Assembly: GCF_008122205.1 (NCBI RefSeq)
Contig: NZ_PHNJ01000006.1
Span: 186,001 to 250,000, forward strand
Direction of reading: 5' to 3'
DNA: 64,000 bases
Source: Natronococcus pandeyae
Lineage (GTDB): Archaea; Halobacteriota; Halobacteria; Halobacteriales; Natrialbaceae
The translations under genes were made by a program, and so were the position numbers. Below the pieces are notes generated by a model, which worked only from the letters and a program-made list of their open reading frames with translations, was not told where the DNA came from and did not search any database. Positions 24,946-35,718 of the stretch are shown here, in pieces. How positions within the stretch are numbered: the stretch's first letter is position 1; the number at the start of each line of letters is the position of its first letter.

Positions 24946-27726
24946 ATGACAGAAAACAACTCATATCGCGAAAAGGGACGTGCAGTGTTCCTTGCCGCGC
25001 TTATGGTGCTTTCCGTGGTCGCGATGGCCGGGTTTGCGGCGCCAGTCGCAGCCCAGGCCGTTGATTCCTCGGACCGCACTTCCGTTTCGGACGAAACACC
25101 ATCGGCTGGTGACTCAGTCGATGTGGAGGTACAGGTAGAGATTGGTGAAGTTCCTGAAGAAGGTAACTTCGGATTTGACGAAGAATTCGATCCCGCTTTC
25201 GCTGACGTGAGTCTGGGACCGGTTGAAATCAACGGAGAATTCTATGGTGATACAACTACCGTCTCCGATGAGGACTTCGCTTCGTGGAATATCGAAAGCG
25301 AAGATCTTGAGGACGGTGACGTAGTCACTGCCGAATACACTGTTGATGTCCCCGAAGATGCTGCTGGAGAGACGTACGAAATCTCCGGAGAAGCAGTCTT
25401 CGGTGACGAGAGCGTCGAGACCGGAACCACCGAAATCAACGTCCAGGAAGAGGACGATGAAAACGGTGAAGACGAAAACGGTGAAGACGAAAACGGTGAA
25501 GACGAAAACGGTGACGACGACGAATCCGACGAGTCCGCAGTCGACGCTGACGTAGTCTTCGACAGCCCGGACGACGTTGAAGACGTCTGGGTCGGCCAGC
25601 AGATGGCCGTCGGTGACCTCGAGGACGCCAACGGTGCCGAGATCCGCGAGGGCTTCCCATCGGACGATGCTGACAACGTCGAGACCTCCGCTATCGACAA
25701 CGGCTACGCCACCTTCGACACCAGCGAACTCGAAGATGACGAGCCGTACCACCTGGTCGTCCACGGTGACGACACCTACGACGACAAGTACGGATTCTGG
25801 GCCTACGAAACGAACTTCGAGGTCGAGATGAGTAGTGTCGTCTCCCAGGTCAGCAGCACTGACTTCAGCTTCGACTCCGACCGTGACGACGGCTACGACG
25901 TCGTCGTCTCCTCGGACGACCTTGACGAGGACGAACTCGACGAGATCTTCGGTGCGGACGATAGCGTTGACACCTCCGTCGACTCCGACGACGGTGTCGT
26001 GACCCTCGAGGGCGTCGGCAACGCCGACAACCTCGACGCTGACTTCAGCGACGCTGAGGTTGGCGAGTACAACATCACCTTCGACGTCGCAGACACCGTT
26101 GACTCCGACGAGGCAACGGTCGAAGTGACCGACGAGGAACTCGACTACGAGTTCGTTGACGTCTCCGAGCCCGCACAGGGTGAACTCGGACAGATCACGA
26201 TCGGCGTGAGCGAGTCCGACACGGCCGCTGTCGTCCTCGGTGACGATGACGACGGCTACGTCTCCACCATCGAACTCGAGAACATCGACGACGAAGAAGT
26301 GACGCTGCTGTTCAACACGCACGCCGCTGCTGACGAGCCGTGGATCGTCCACGAGGACTCCGACGCAGAGATCGCCGACCAGGACGTCGACACTGAACTC
26401 GGCTCCGATGAGGCCTTCCCCGCCTACAACTGGGACCTCTCGGTCGGTGACTCCGTGAGCGACAACGAGATCGACAACGAGTACGACCGCGACCGTCTGG
26501 TCGTCCAGGACCGCACGACCCCGGGTGACGTCTCGCTCGAGACCGCCCCTGCTGCGGACGAAGTCTCTGACTTCGACTCCTACGACGACGCAACGGTCAC
26601 CGCGACCGACAGTGTTGCTGACGAAGACGCCCTCATCGTGACCGTCGACGACTTCGGCGCAGAGGGCATCATTGCTGGGCTCCACGGGGACGCTGACCTG
26701 GACGATGAAGGAATCGTCCTCAGCATCACGGAGCAGGAATCTGGCCCGATCGGCGAGCCAACCACCTGGAGCACCGACGCTGACGACGAACACCTCGACG
26801 CCGAGCTAGTCAACACGGCACAGGACGACTACGATGGCGACCTGGTCTTCGTCGTCCACAACGCCGACGAGCTGGAAGTCGGTGACGACTACGACGTCGA
26901 GTTCGAGATCACTGACGACAACCGCTACGTTGACGACGAGGACGACGAGTTCAGCGAGGAACTCGAGCTGAGCATCGTCGACCGCGTCGTTGAGTGGGAT
27001 GCCATCGAGTCGCTCCCCGCTGAGGAGGACGCGACGGCGAACGGCACCACGACGGTCGCACCTGGCACGGAACTCGAAGCCAACGCTGACTCGCCCAACG
27101 ACGAGGGCGGCTTCGTTGCCTTCACCGACGCTGTTGTCACCGCTGGTGACGACGGCGCCCACGTGTTCAGCGCTGAATTCGACCTCGCCGGCGAACAGGA
27201 CGGTGTCCTCTTCGACCTCACCGTCGAAGACCACGAGTCCGACGCTGAGGACACGCTCGAGGACGTCGAACTGGTCGGTGCTGAAGAGCCTGAGCCCGAA
27301 ACCTACGACCTCGACGTGACCGTCGAGAACGAGGACGGTGAGGCTCTCGACGCTGACGTGACGGTCGACGGCGAGTCCGACTGGGGCGCGCTCGAGAACG
27401 GCACGTACACCGTCACCGCTGACCACGACGACTACAAGTCCGCTTCCGAGGATGTCACCATCGACGGTGACGACAAGAGTGTCACGCTGACGCTCGAAGA
27501 GGAAGAGGACAAGAACGGCGAGGACAAGAACGGTGACGACGAGAACGGTGACGACAAGAACGGCGATGACGAGAACGGTGACGACGACGCCAACGGCGAC
27601 GACGCCAACGGCGACGACGGTGACGACGAAGGCGAGGATGACGACTCCACGCCTGGCTTCGGTGTCGCTGTCGCAGTCGTCGCACTGCTCGCCGCCGCCA
27701 TGCTCGCACTCCGCCGCGACAACTAA
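24946..27726 (+). CDS. S-layer-like surface glycoprotein with PGF-CTERM anchor
   Basis: The 926-residue protein starts with the haloarchaeal surface-glycoprotein signal (YREKGRAVFLAALMVLSVVAM, cut near VAAQA at about 36). The first domain (40-165) is a beta sandwich with VEVQVEIGEV, VTAEYTVDVPEDAAGETYEI and a closing TTEINV. A tandem acidic linker follows (DENGE repeats, about 171-193), then further beta domains, including one resembling the BGTF-type haloarchaeal surface domain (about 685-780) and a carboxypeptidase-regulatory-like domain (about 785-848). It ends with a Gly/Asp/Asn linker, Pro-Gly-Phe at 903-905, a hydrophobic helix and RRDN: a PGF-CTERM tail, removed by archaeosortase ArtA with lipid attachment. 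It may be the main S-layer protein, which expression data would have to confirm. Confidence 0.82.
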   Translation: MTENNSYREKGRAVFLAALMVLSVVAMAGFAAPVAAQAVDSSDRTSVSDETPSAGDSVDVEVQVEIGEVPEEGNFGFDEEFDPAFADVSLGPVEINGEFYGDTTTVSDEDFASWNIESEDLEDGDVVTAEYTVDVPEDAAGETYEISGEAVFGDESVETGTTEINVQEEDDENGEDENGEDENGEDENGDDDESDESAVDADVVFDSPDDVEDVWVGQQMAVGDLEDANGAEIREGFPSDDADNVETSAIDNGYATFDTSELEDDEPYHLVVHGDDTYDDKYGFWAYETNFEVEMSSVVSQVSSTDFSFDSDRDDGYDVVVSSDDLDEDELDEIFGADDSVDTSVDSDDGVVTLEGVGNADNLDADFSDAEVGEYNITFDVADTVDSDEATVEVTDEELDYEFVDVSEPAQGELGQITIGVSESDTAAVVLGDDDDGYVSTIELENIDDEEVTLLFNTHAAADEPWIVHEDSDAEIADQDVDTELGSDEAFPAYNWDLSVGDSVSDNEIDNEYDRDRLVVQDRTTPGDVSLETAPAADEVSDFDSYDDATVTATDSVADEDALIVTVDDFGAEGIIAGLHGDADLDDEGIVLSITEQESGPIGEPTTWSTDADDEHLDAELVNTAQDDYDGDLVFVVHNADELEVGDDYDVEFEITDDNRYVDDEDDEFSEELELSIVDRVVEWDAIESLPAEEDATANGTTTVAPGTELEANADSPNDEGGFVAFTDAVVTAGDDGAHVFSAEFDLAGEQDGVLFDLTVEDHESDAEDTLEDVELVGAEEPEPETYDLDVTVENEDGEALDADVTVDGESDWGALENGTYTVTADHDDYKSASEDVTIDGDDKSVTLTLEEEEDKNGEDKNGDDENGDDKNGDDENGDDDANGDDANGDDGDDEGEDDDSTPGFGVAVAVVALLAAAMLALRRDN
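25457..25516 (+). repeat. 15-base tandem repeat coding for Asp-Glu-Asn-Gly-Glu
   Basis: About four copies of the unit GACGAAAACGGTGAA run in frame inside the surface glycoprotein gene. The copies are almost identical, which points to slippage and variable copy number. The coded segment is an acidic linker between two beta domains. Confidence 0.75.
27505..27625 (+). repeat. Degenerate tandem repeat in the C-terminal linker
   Basis: Units of the form GACAAGAACGGT-GAC or GACGAGAACGGTGAC, then GACGCCAACGGC, repeat through this stretch just before the PGF-CTERM tail. The product is an Asp/Asn/Gly/Lys-rich wall-spanning linker. The copies differ more than those at 25457-25516. Confidence 0.65.
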
Positions 27727-27741
27727 TCGGCTAACGAACTA

Positions 27742-27785
27742 CCGGATTTAATCCGGCCCTTGCGGCATTTCGCTTTTCTTTCGAA
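27742..27785 (+). terminator. Hairpin and T-rich tract after the surface glycoprotein gene
   Basis: CCGGAT and ATCCGG (27742-27756) form a 6-base stem with a TTA loop, followed by TTTCGCTTTTCTTTC. It starts 16 bases after the stop codon, as expected for a highly expressed gene. Confidence 0.5.
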
Positions 27786-27915
27786 CGCTACACCACCCAG
27801 CGACAGCAGTCAGGAGTATACGCTGGCAAGACGTTCAGACGTTACACACGATCTGCGGGTCAATCCGGCTCACTGTGAGGACGCTCTCCGACAGGCTTAC
27901 TGAGCGCCCCCGAAC

Positions 27916-28443
27916 GAAGGTCAATACTGGAGGGCTTTCGTATGAGGAACGGCCTGAGCTGCGACAGATCGAGGTCACATAGTCCTCGGAGACGACGAAC
28001 ACAGGGGACGGAGGCGGGTTCACGACTGTCTACTACCTCGAGGGCGACGATCGCCGAGCAGCCGAGGTCTTCGTCGAGGAGAACCGCGACCAGCTCGAGG
28101 ACATCGCCTTCTCGAAAAACCGTCGTCCAGCGAGGTGTCTTACGCGAAGTGTGTGACTGAATTCTTCACTACGACGGGGAACGCGACCTCGAGAAAGACG
28201 AGTCGGTCGTCCGCGAAGTACGTCCCGACGGCCCGACCTGGGCGATCAGCCGACAGCACTACGACGAGTATCCACAGCGACGGTAGTCGATCGGTGAGAC
28301 GCCATCCGTCCGCATCGATCAGGTCTCGCTCGAGAAGCTGTGCGACTCCTTCGGTGACGCGATCACGATGTCAGATCTCGAGGCACACGATGCGATCGGT
28401 GTGGAACCCGTTGCAGTTGGTACTCTCGGTCAGGAGGGGTGCT
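27916..28443 (+). pseudogene. Decayed protein gene with stops and frameshifts
   Basis: Three pieces in different frames make sense as one former protein. Piece 1 reads SYEERPELRQIEVT, a stop, then GGGFTTVYYLEGDDRRAAEV and ENRDQLEDIAFSKN. After a frameshift near 28123 comes VVQRGVLREVCD and a stop. Piece 3, in another frame, reads HYDGERDLEKDESVVREVRP, GPTWAISRQHYDEYPQR, another stop, then DQVSLEKLCDSFGDAITMSD and EAHDAIGVEP, ending in TGA at 28441-28443. The codon usage and acidity are haloarchaeal, and the pieces keep order and strand. I do not recognise the family. At least two stops and two frameshifts make expression of the full protein impossible. Confidence 0.6.
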
Positions 28444-28594
28444 GATGGCTGAGCCGCTCGGCGACCACGCCGGGAACCGGCGTTCCGCAGTCCTTGCACT
28501 TCCAGTTGCGGCTGACGCCGCCCCGTTCTTTTTGCATGTCCTGTCTGAACTGCAGCGTCGCACCACAGGTACATCTGTGGGTCGTACGGGACAT
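28430..28594 (-). CDS. Small zinc-ribbon protein (54 aa)
   Basis: From the ATG at 28592-28594 the reading is 54 residues with two metal-binding knuckles: HRCTCGATLQF (C-x-C) and NWKCKDCGTPVPG (C-x2-C). The short spacing and basic centre fit a zinc ribbon that might touch nucleic acid or another protein. The upstream 14 in-frame codons look non-coding. Its last codons overlap the end of the decayed gene on the other strand. Function unknown. Confidence 0.55.
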   Translation of the reverse strand: MSRTTHRCTCGATLQFRQDMQKERGGVSRNWKCKDCGTPVPGVVAERLSHQHPS

Positions 28595-28818
28595 GGATGC
28601 TAGCACTCGGTACAGGGAAATAAGCGGTACGGGCACGACGCTGTAGCGGCGGCGACGCCGACGTGGCTTCGAATCACCGTCGTCCCACCCGTCAGTTCTT
28701 CCTGCCGACCGCGTTGGGAGAACCGACTGAGAATAATTCAGAAATAACTGGTTTCTTCGAACGATTTTACACCATCTTCCGGAAATAGTCTAAGGGCTTC
28801 ATCTGCATACTATCGAAC

Positions 28819-29322
28819 ATGTGGGGGGAAACTAGTGCAACTCGGCGAACGGTTATCAAGCTCGCTGGAGGCGCGATCGCCGCGACGCCGGTAGCCGGGT
28901 GTCTAGCCGACGAAGAGCCCGAGGCCGAACTCGACCCGGACGAGGAAGCGCCGGAAGACGAGCCGGAAGAGCCGGACAGGGCGAGCGAGTGGGAAGCCGT
29001 CGACGAGATTCGACTCGAGTCCGACGTCACGGTCTGGATCGGCGCCGAACCCGATCCGATCGATGGCGAGGAGAACCCGACGCTGGTGCTCTTCGAGGGG
29101 CGAGAGTACGCGATCACGTGGGAGAACGGAGACGGGTTCCGGCACAATATCGAACTTCGGGACGCCGACAACGAGATCGTAGACGATCACGCCACCCGTC
29201 CGATAGAGGGCGAGGGTGAGACGCAGACCCTCGAGTTCGAGGCGAGCGACGAACTGGCCGAGTACGTGTGTGAACCGCACGAGCCCACGATGCGCGGGGA
29301 GATCGACGTCGTAGACGGCTGA
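28819..29322 (+). CDS. Halocyanin-like blue copper lipoprotein
   Basis: The 167-residue protein has a Tat lipoprotein signal: ATRRTVIKLAGGAIAATPVAG then Cys29, the likely lipidated residue. An acidic Pro/Glu/Asp spacer (31-57) precedes a cupredoxin domain. Copper ligands can be placed: His in FRHNIEL near residue 112, then Cys, His and Met in YVCEPHEPTMRG near residues 152-159. Halocyanins are small membrane-anchored electron carriers at the outer face of the haloarchaeal membrane, passing electrons between respiratory complexes. The domain seems divergent, but all four ligands are there. It is transcribed alone. Confidence 0.82.
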   Translation: MWGETSATRRTVIKLAGGAIAATPVAGCLADEEPEAELDPDEEAPEDEPEEPDRASEWEAVDEIRLESDVTVWIGAEPDPIDGEENPTLVLFEGREYAITWENGDGFRHNIELRDADNEIVDDHATRPIEGEGETQTLEFEASDELAEYVCEPHEPTMRGEIDVVDG

Positions 29323-29359
29323 GTCGAACCACCCGTAACGCGGGACCTCGAGTGCGGAA

Positions 29360-29857
29360 CTACTCGTCGGACGACTGGGACTCGAGGGCGGCCTCACACA
29401 CCGTCTGCCGGTCGTCGAAGTAGGCCGGAGCGTCGGCTTCGGCCTCGAACTCGACGACGCGAGTCAGCGCCGCCTGGCCGTCTTCGACCTCGGCTTGCAA
29501 CGTCTCGGCGAGCTCCGTGTACTCCGCTGCGAGTTCCTGGAAGGCCTGGATCCGCGCCTGCTTGGCGTCGACCAGGAGCTGCTTTTCCTCGACGTCCTGG
29601 CCGGTCGCCTCGAGGTCGTCGACGTCGGGCTCCTCGTCGGGACCGGTCGCCGACGGTGGACGGGCCGTTCGTGGCGTCTCTCCCGACTGATTCTCGAGTT
29701 CCGAGCGGAGTTCGGCGAGTTCCTCGTCGATCTCGTCCAGCAGTGCGTTCGCCTCGTCGGTCATCGTCTCGACGCGTCCCGAGAGCAAGCCGGCCTGCGT
29801 CCGACAGTACTCGACGAACTCCCCGACTGAGAGTGCGGCTCCGGTGTCGTCGCTCAT
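29360..29857 (-). CDS. Coiled-coil protein of unknown function (165 aa)
   Basis: The protein is 165 residues, acidic and largely helical: residues 20-55 (ETMTDEANALLDEIDEELAE and on) and 90-140 (QLLVDAKQARIQAFQELAAE and on) have heptad-like leucines, with a Pro-rich break around 60-80. No catalytic motif or membrane segment is visible. Similar helical proteins lie next to uvrA or repair genes in other haloarchaea as far as I recall, but this is not evidence of function. It is divergent from uvrA with about 175 bases between. Confidence 0.65.
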   Translation of the reverse strand: MSDDTGAALSVGEFVEYCRTQAGLLSGRVETMTDEANALLDEIDEELAELRSELENQSGETPRTARPPSATGPDEEPDVDDLEATGQDVEEKQLLVDAKQARIQAFQELAAEYTELAETLQAEVEDGQAALTRVVEFEAEADAPAYFDDRQTVCEAALESQSSDE

Positions 29858-30033
29858 ACAGATCCGTTAGCGCTTCTACCCGAAGTCATTTGGGTCGCCG
29901 CGAGCCGCTCGCTGCTAGCACACACCACGGGATTGGCCTTTCAGACGCGTTAAGTTCCTCCAACCCGTGACTCGCGTATAATGAACCGACTGTCAGATCG
30001 ACCACCGGTCCGTTCTATCGCTCAGGTCTACCG

Positions 30034-32997
<2,964 letters not shown>

Positions 32998-33086
32998 CTC
33001 GCCGAATCCGTCGTCCGAACGGTTGCGAGCTTTTTGCACCGAAATCGGAACCGTTACCGGAGCCACATGTGTGGTAGCACCAACAG

Positions 33087-33494
33087 ATGAGCGACCAGAA
33101 GGAGACCGTTCGACGCGGATTCACCGGCGCCGGAGTCGTCACGGCACTGCTCGCGCTCGGAGTCGTCGTGTTCGGCGGAGTGACACCCGTGACGGCGTTT
33201 CTGGCCGGCTGGCTCGCAGTCGTCGGAGTCTTGCTCTTCGTCGCCGGCGTCCGCGAGCGCGTCTCGGTCGGCGGTGCGACGGCCGACTGGCCCCGGATCG
33301 GCGCGGTCGGCATGGCGGCGCTCGCGCTCGGATCGACGACGCTCGGGTTCGCACAGCTCCTGACCGGACCCGGCGGCTGGCAGTTGTTCAACGGGATCGC
33401 CATGCTGCTCGTCGGCCTCTACCTGGTCTGGGTCGCCCTCGAGTGCTGGCTCGGCGGCGTCCGAATGGATTCGGAGACGTTCGCCGTCGAGTGA
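33087..33494 (+). CDS. Four-helix membrane protein (135 aa)
   Basis: The 135 residues include four hydrophobic segments at about 14-32 (GVVTALLALGVVVFGGV), 36-54 (AFLAGWLAVVGVLLFVAGV), 71-90 and 98-118 (GIAMLLVGLYLVWVALECWL). Loops are short and charged. There is no recognisable family signature. It is 89 bases downstream of uvrA and 81 bases upstream of the ABC pair, so it may have its own transcript. Likely an inner-membrane helper or a hypothetical protein. Confidence 0.65.
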   Translation: MSDQKETVRRGFTGAGVVTALLALGVVVFGGVTPVTAFLAGWLAVVGVLLFVAGVRERVSVGGATADWPRIGAVGMAALALGSTTLGFAQLLTGPGGWQLFNGIAMLLVGLYLVWVALECWLGGVRMDSETFAVE

Positions 33495-33575
33495 CCGACC
33501 GGAGTCCGCGTCGAACGAACCGAATCCGGTGACCGTTCGCTCGAATATAAGGTACGTCGTCGATAATCAGGGGAC

Positions 33576-34589
33576 GTGACCGACGCGAACGCGGCGACGA
33601 TCGAGGTTTCGGGATTGACGAAGTACTACGGTGACGTTCGCGGCGCCGAAGACGTCACCTTCGACGTCGAGCGCGGCGAGATCTTCGGCTTTCTGGGACC
33701 GAACGGCGCGGGAAAGTCGACGCTGATCCGCGTGCTGCTCGGCCTCCTCGAGCCGACCAGCGGCGAGGCCCGCCTCCTCGGCTCCGACGTGACGGCTCGC
33801 GACGAACTGCTCGAGGCCAAACGCAACCTGGGCTACCTGCCGAGCGACGTCGCCTTCTACGACCGCGTGACCGGACGCGAGATCCTCGACTACTTCGGCG
33901 GCATCCGCGGCGACGAACGCCGCGAGGAACTGCTCGAGCGCTTTCCGGTTCCGCTCGACCGGACGGTGAAGGCCTACTCGAGCGGCAACCGCCAGAAACT
34001 CGCCATCGTCGCGACGTTCATGCACGATCCGGACCTCGTCATCATGGACGAGCCGACGTCGGGGCTCGATCCGCTGGTCCAGAACGAGTTCTACGAACTG
34101 CTCGACGAGCAGCGCGAACGCGGGAAGACCTCGTTTTTCTCGTCGCACATCCTGAGCGAGGTCCGCCGGGTCTGCGACCGCGTCGGAATCATCCGCGACG
34201 GCCGGCTGATCGAACTGGACACCGTCGAGGGCATCATCGAGGAGAGCGGCACCGTCGTCCGGGTTCGCCTGGCGGAGGCGCCCGATCCGGAGGCGCTCCG
34301 ATTCCCGGGCGTCTCGAGCGTCGAGCGAATCGACGGCGGTAGCGATGTCGGCGTCGGCGACCTCGAGAGCCCCGGAGACGAGAGTCGAGGAGGCGACGAC
34401 GCGGGCGCCACCTACCAGCTCGTGCTCTCCCGGGAGTTCGACGCGCTGATCGACCGCCTCTCGGCGTACACGGTCGACGATCTCGAGGTGCGCGAGGCCG
34501 CCCTCGAGGACGTCTTCATGCACTTCTACGACGGCTCCGGGGCGGCGGCCGACACGGCGGAACCGCCGGCCGCTGGAGGTGACGCCTGA
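33576..34589 (+). CDS. ABC-2 exporter ATP-binding protein
   Basis: The GTG at 33576 opens a 337-residue ABC ATPase. Walker A is GPNGAGKSTL (near 46), the signature is SSGNRQKLAI (near 134, a variant of LSGGQ common in ABC-2 export ATPases), Walker B is LVIMDEPTSGLD (near 152), and the switch His is in SSHILSEV (near 190). The C-terminal 110 residues form the extra domain seen in NatA/CcmA-type exporters. It hydrolyses ATP to drive the membrane partner encoded next, with which its stop overlaps by one base. Substrate is unknown: such pairs export drugs, lipids, ions or peptides. Confidence 0.9.
   Translation: MTDANAATIEVSGLTKYYGDVRGAEDVTFDVERGEIFGFLGPNGAGKSTLIRVLLGLLEPTSGEARLLGSDVTARDELLEAKRNLGYLPSDVAFYDRVTGREILDYFGGIRGDERREELLERFPVPLDRTVKAYSSGNRQKLAIVATFMHDPDLVIMDEPTSGLDPLVQNEFYELLDEQRERGKTSFFSSHILSEVRRVCDRVGIIRDGRLIELDTVEGIIEESGTVVRVRLAEAPDPEALRFPGVSSVERIDGGSDVGVGDLESPGDESRGGDDAGATYQLVLSREFDALIDRLSAYTVDDLEVREAALEDVFMHFYDGSGAAADTAEPPAAGGDA
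34575..34582 (+). promoter_or_regulatory. Strong Shine-Dalgarno for the ABC permease
   Basis: GGAGGTGA lies inside the end of the ATPase gene, six bases before the ATG at 34589. It complements the 3' end of archaeal 16S rRNA and marks translation of the second gene in an operon. Confidence 0.8.
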
Positions 34590-35386
34590 TGCTCGAGATC
34601 GCTCGGTTCGAGTGGGGGCGACGCGCCCGCGGGACGGTACTGCTGTCGGTCGCCTTCCTCGCGCTGATCGCGCTCACGATGGGGCTGTTTCCGTCGATCC
34701 GCGAGACCGGCGGGGAACTCGACGCCTACCTCGAGACGCTCCCGCCGGAGGTGGCCCGCGCGTTCGTCGGCGACGTGACGACGCTGACGACCATCGAGGG
34801 CTACCTCGTCTCGCAGCTCTACCAGTTCGGCTGGGTGATCCTCCTCGGGATCTACTTCGCCTACGCCGCGGGGTCGACGATCGCGAGCGAGGTCGAGCGG
34901 GGCCGGGCCGACATGCTGCTGTCGTTGCCGATCACTCGCGCCAGGTTCGTCGTCGAGAAGTTTCTCGCGTTCGTCCCCGTCGTCGTCGCGGTCAACGTCG
35001 TCACGTTCGCGGCCATCTACGCGGGGATCGTGCTGGTCGACGAGTCGATCGATCTGGCCGACATGGCCGCAGTTCACGGCGTTTCCGTCCTCTACCTGCT
35101 CGCCTGTGGGGGTATCGGACTGCTCGCATCGGTCAGCTTCGACTCGGTCCGGCGGGCCCAGACCGTCGGCGCCGGCGTCGTCTTCGGCACCTTCCTCCTC
35201 GACTCGATCACCTACGACACCGACTACGAGTGGCTCGGCGCCCTCTCCGCCTCGCGGCACTTCGACCCCGCGGCGATCCTCGTCGCGGGCGACCTCGAGT
35301 GGACCGGCATCCTCGTCCTCGCCGTCGCGACGGTCGCGCTGGTCGCCGCGAGCGCGGTCGTCTTCGAACGGCGCGACCTCCAGTGA
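34589..35386 (+). CDS. ABC-2 exporter permease
   Basis: The 265-residue protein has six predicted membrane helices, starting with one at about 18-38 (VLLSVAFLALIALTMGLF), then 80-105 (FGWVILLGIYFAYAAGSTI), 125-150, 160-180, 185-205 and the last at about 235-258 (TGILVLAVATVALVAAS). An ABC-2-type motif, ASEVERGRADMLLSLPITR, follows helix 2, where these permeases contact the ATPase. The start codon overlaps the stop of the ATPase gene. The two form a transporter with substrate to be learned from experiment. Confidence 0.85.
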   Translation: MLEIARFEWGRRARGTVLLSVAFLALIALTMGLFPSIRETGGELDAYLETLPPEVARAFVGDVTTLTTIEGYLVSQLYQFGWVILLGIYFAYAAGSTIASEVERGRADMLLSLPITRARFVVEKFLAFVPVVVAVNVVTFAAIYAGIVLVDESIDLADMAAVHGVSVLYLLACGGIGLLASVSFDSVRRAQTVGAGVVFGTFLLDSITYDTDYEWLGALSASRHFDPAAILVAGDLEWTGILVLAVATVALVAASAVVFERRDLQ

Positions 35387-35443
35387 GCGAGCCGCGGACG
35401 AAACGAAAACCGATTTGACAGCCTCGACTCGAGAGACGAACGA

Positions 35444-35650
35444 ATGAGTCCCGACGTGGCCGACGACCGGTGCCAGATGAGCGGCTGTACGCGCCCGGCC
35501 GAGCACACGATGACGTTCAAGCGACACGAGGACGTCGCGGTCTGCGAGACCCACCGCAGGCGCAACGTCGCGATCAAGTACGGCGTGCTCGTCGCGATCT
35601 CGGTCGTTCTCGCGGGACTCGGGCTGGCCGCCTACTGGCTCGTCGTCTGA
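35444..35650 (+). CDS. Small zinc-finger and membrane-anchor protein (68 aa)
   Basis: The 68-residue protein combines a Cys/His cluster, CQMSGCTRPAEH and VAVCETHRRR, with one membrane helix at 47-67 (GVLVAISVVLAGLGLAAYWLV). The first half is similar to short treble-clef or zinc-ribbon modules. It is probably a membrane-tethered small protein with the metal site in the cytoplasm. Position 57 bases downstream of the ABC operon suggests possible co-transcription but not function. Confidence 0.6.
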   Translation: MSPDVADDRCQMSGCTRPAEHTMTFKRHEDVAVCETHRRRNVAIKYGVLVAISVVLAGLGLAAYWLVV

Positions 35651-35718
35651 CCGCCGCTCCGTCGGTCGGTCGGACGGCCGGGGGAACCTTTCTGAGTACG
35701 GCCGACCTATCCCCGGGT

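Noticed and set aside
25457-25516. A CRISPR-like array of short repeats
   Set aside because: The units are contiguous, 15 bases, in frame and without spacers. It is a protein-coding tandem repeat.
25114-26793. A 559-codon minus-strand frame over the surface glycoprotein gene
   Set aside because: Opposite frame of a Glu/Asp-rich gene gives Val/Leu/Ser-rich nonsense. The plus-strand protein has signal peptide and PGF-CTERM.
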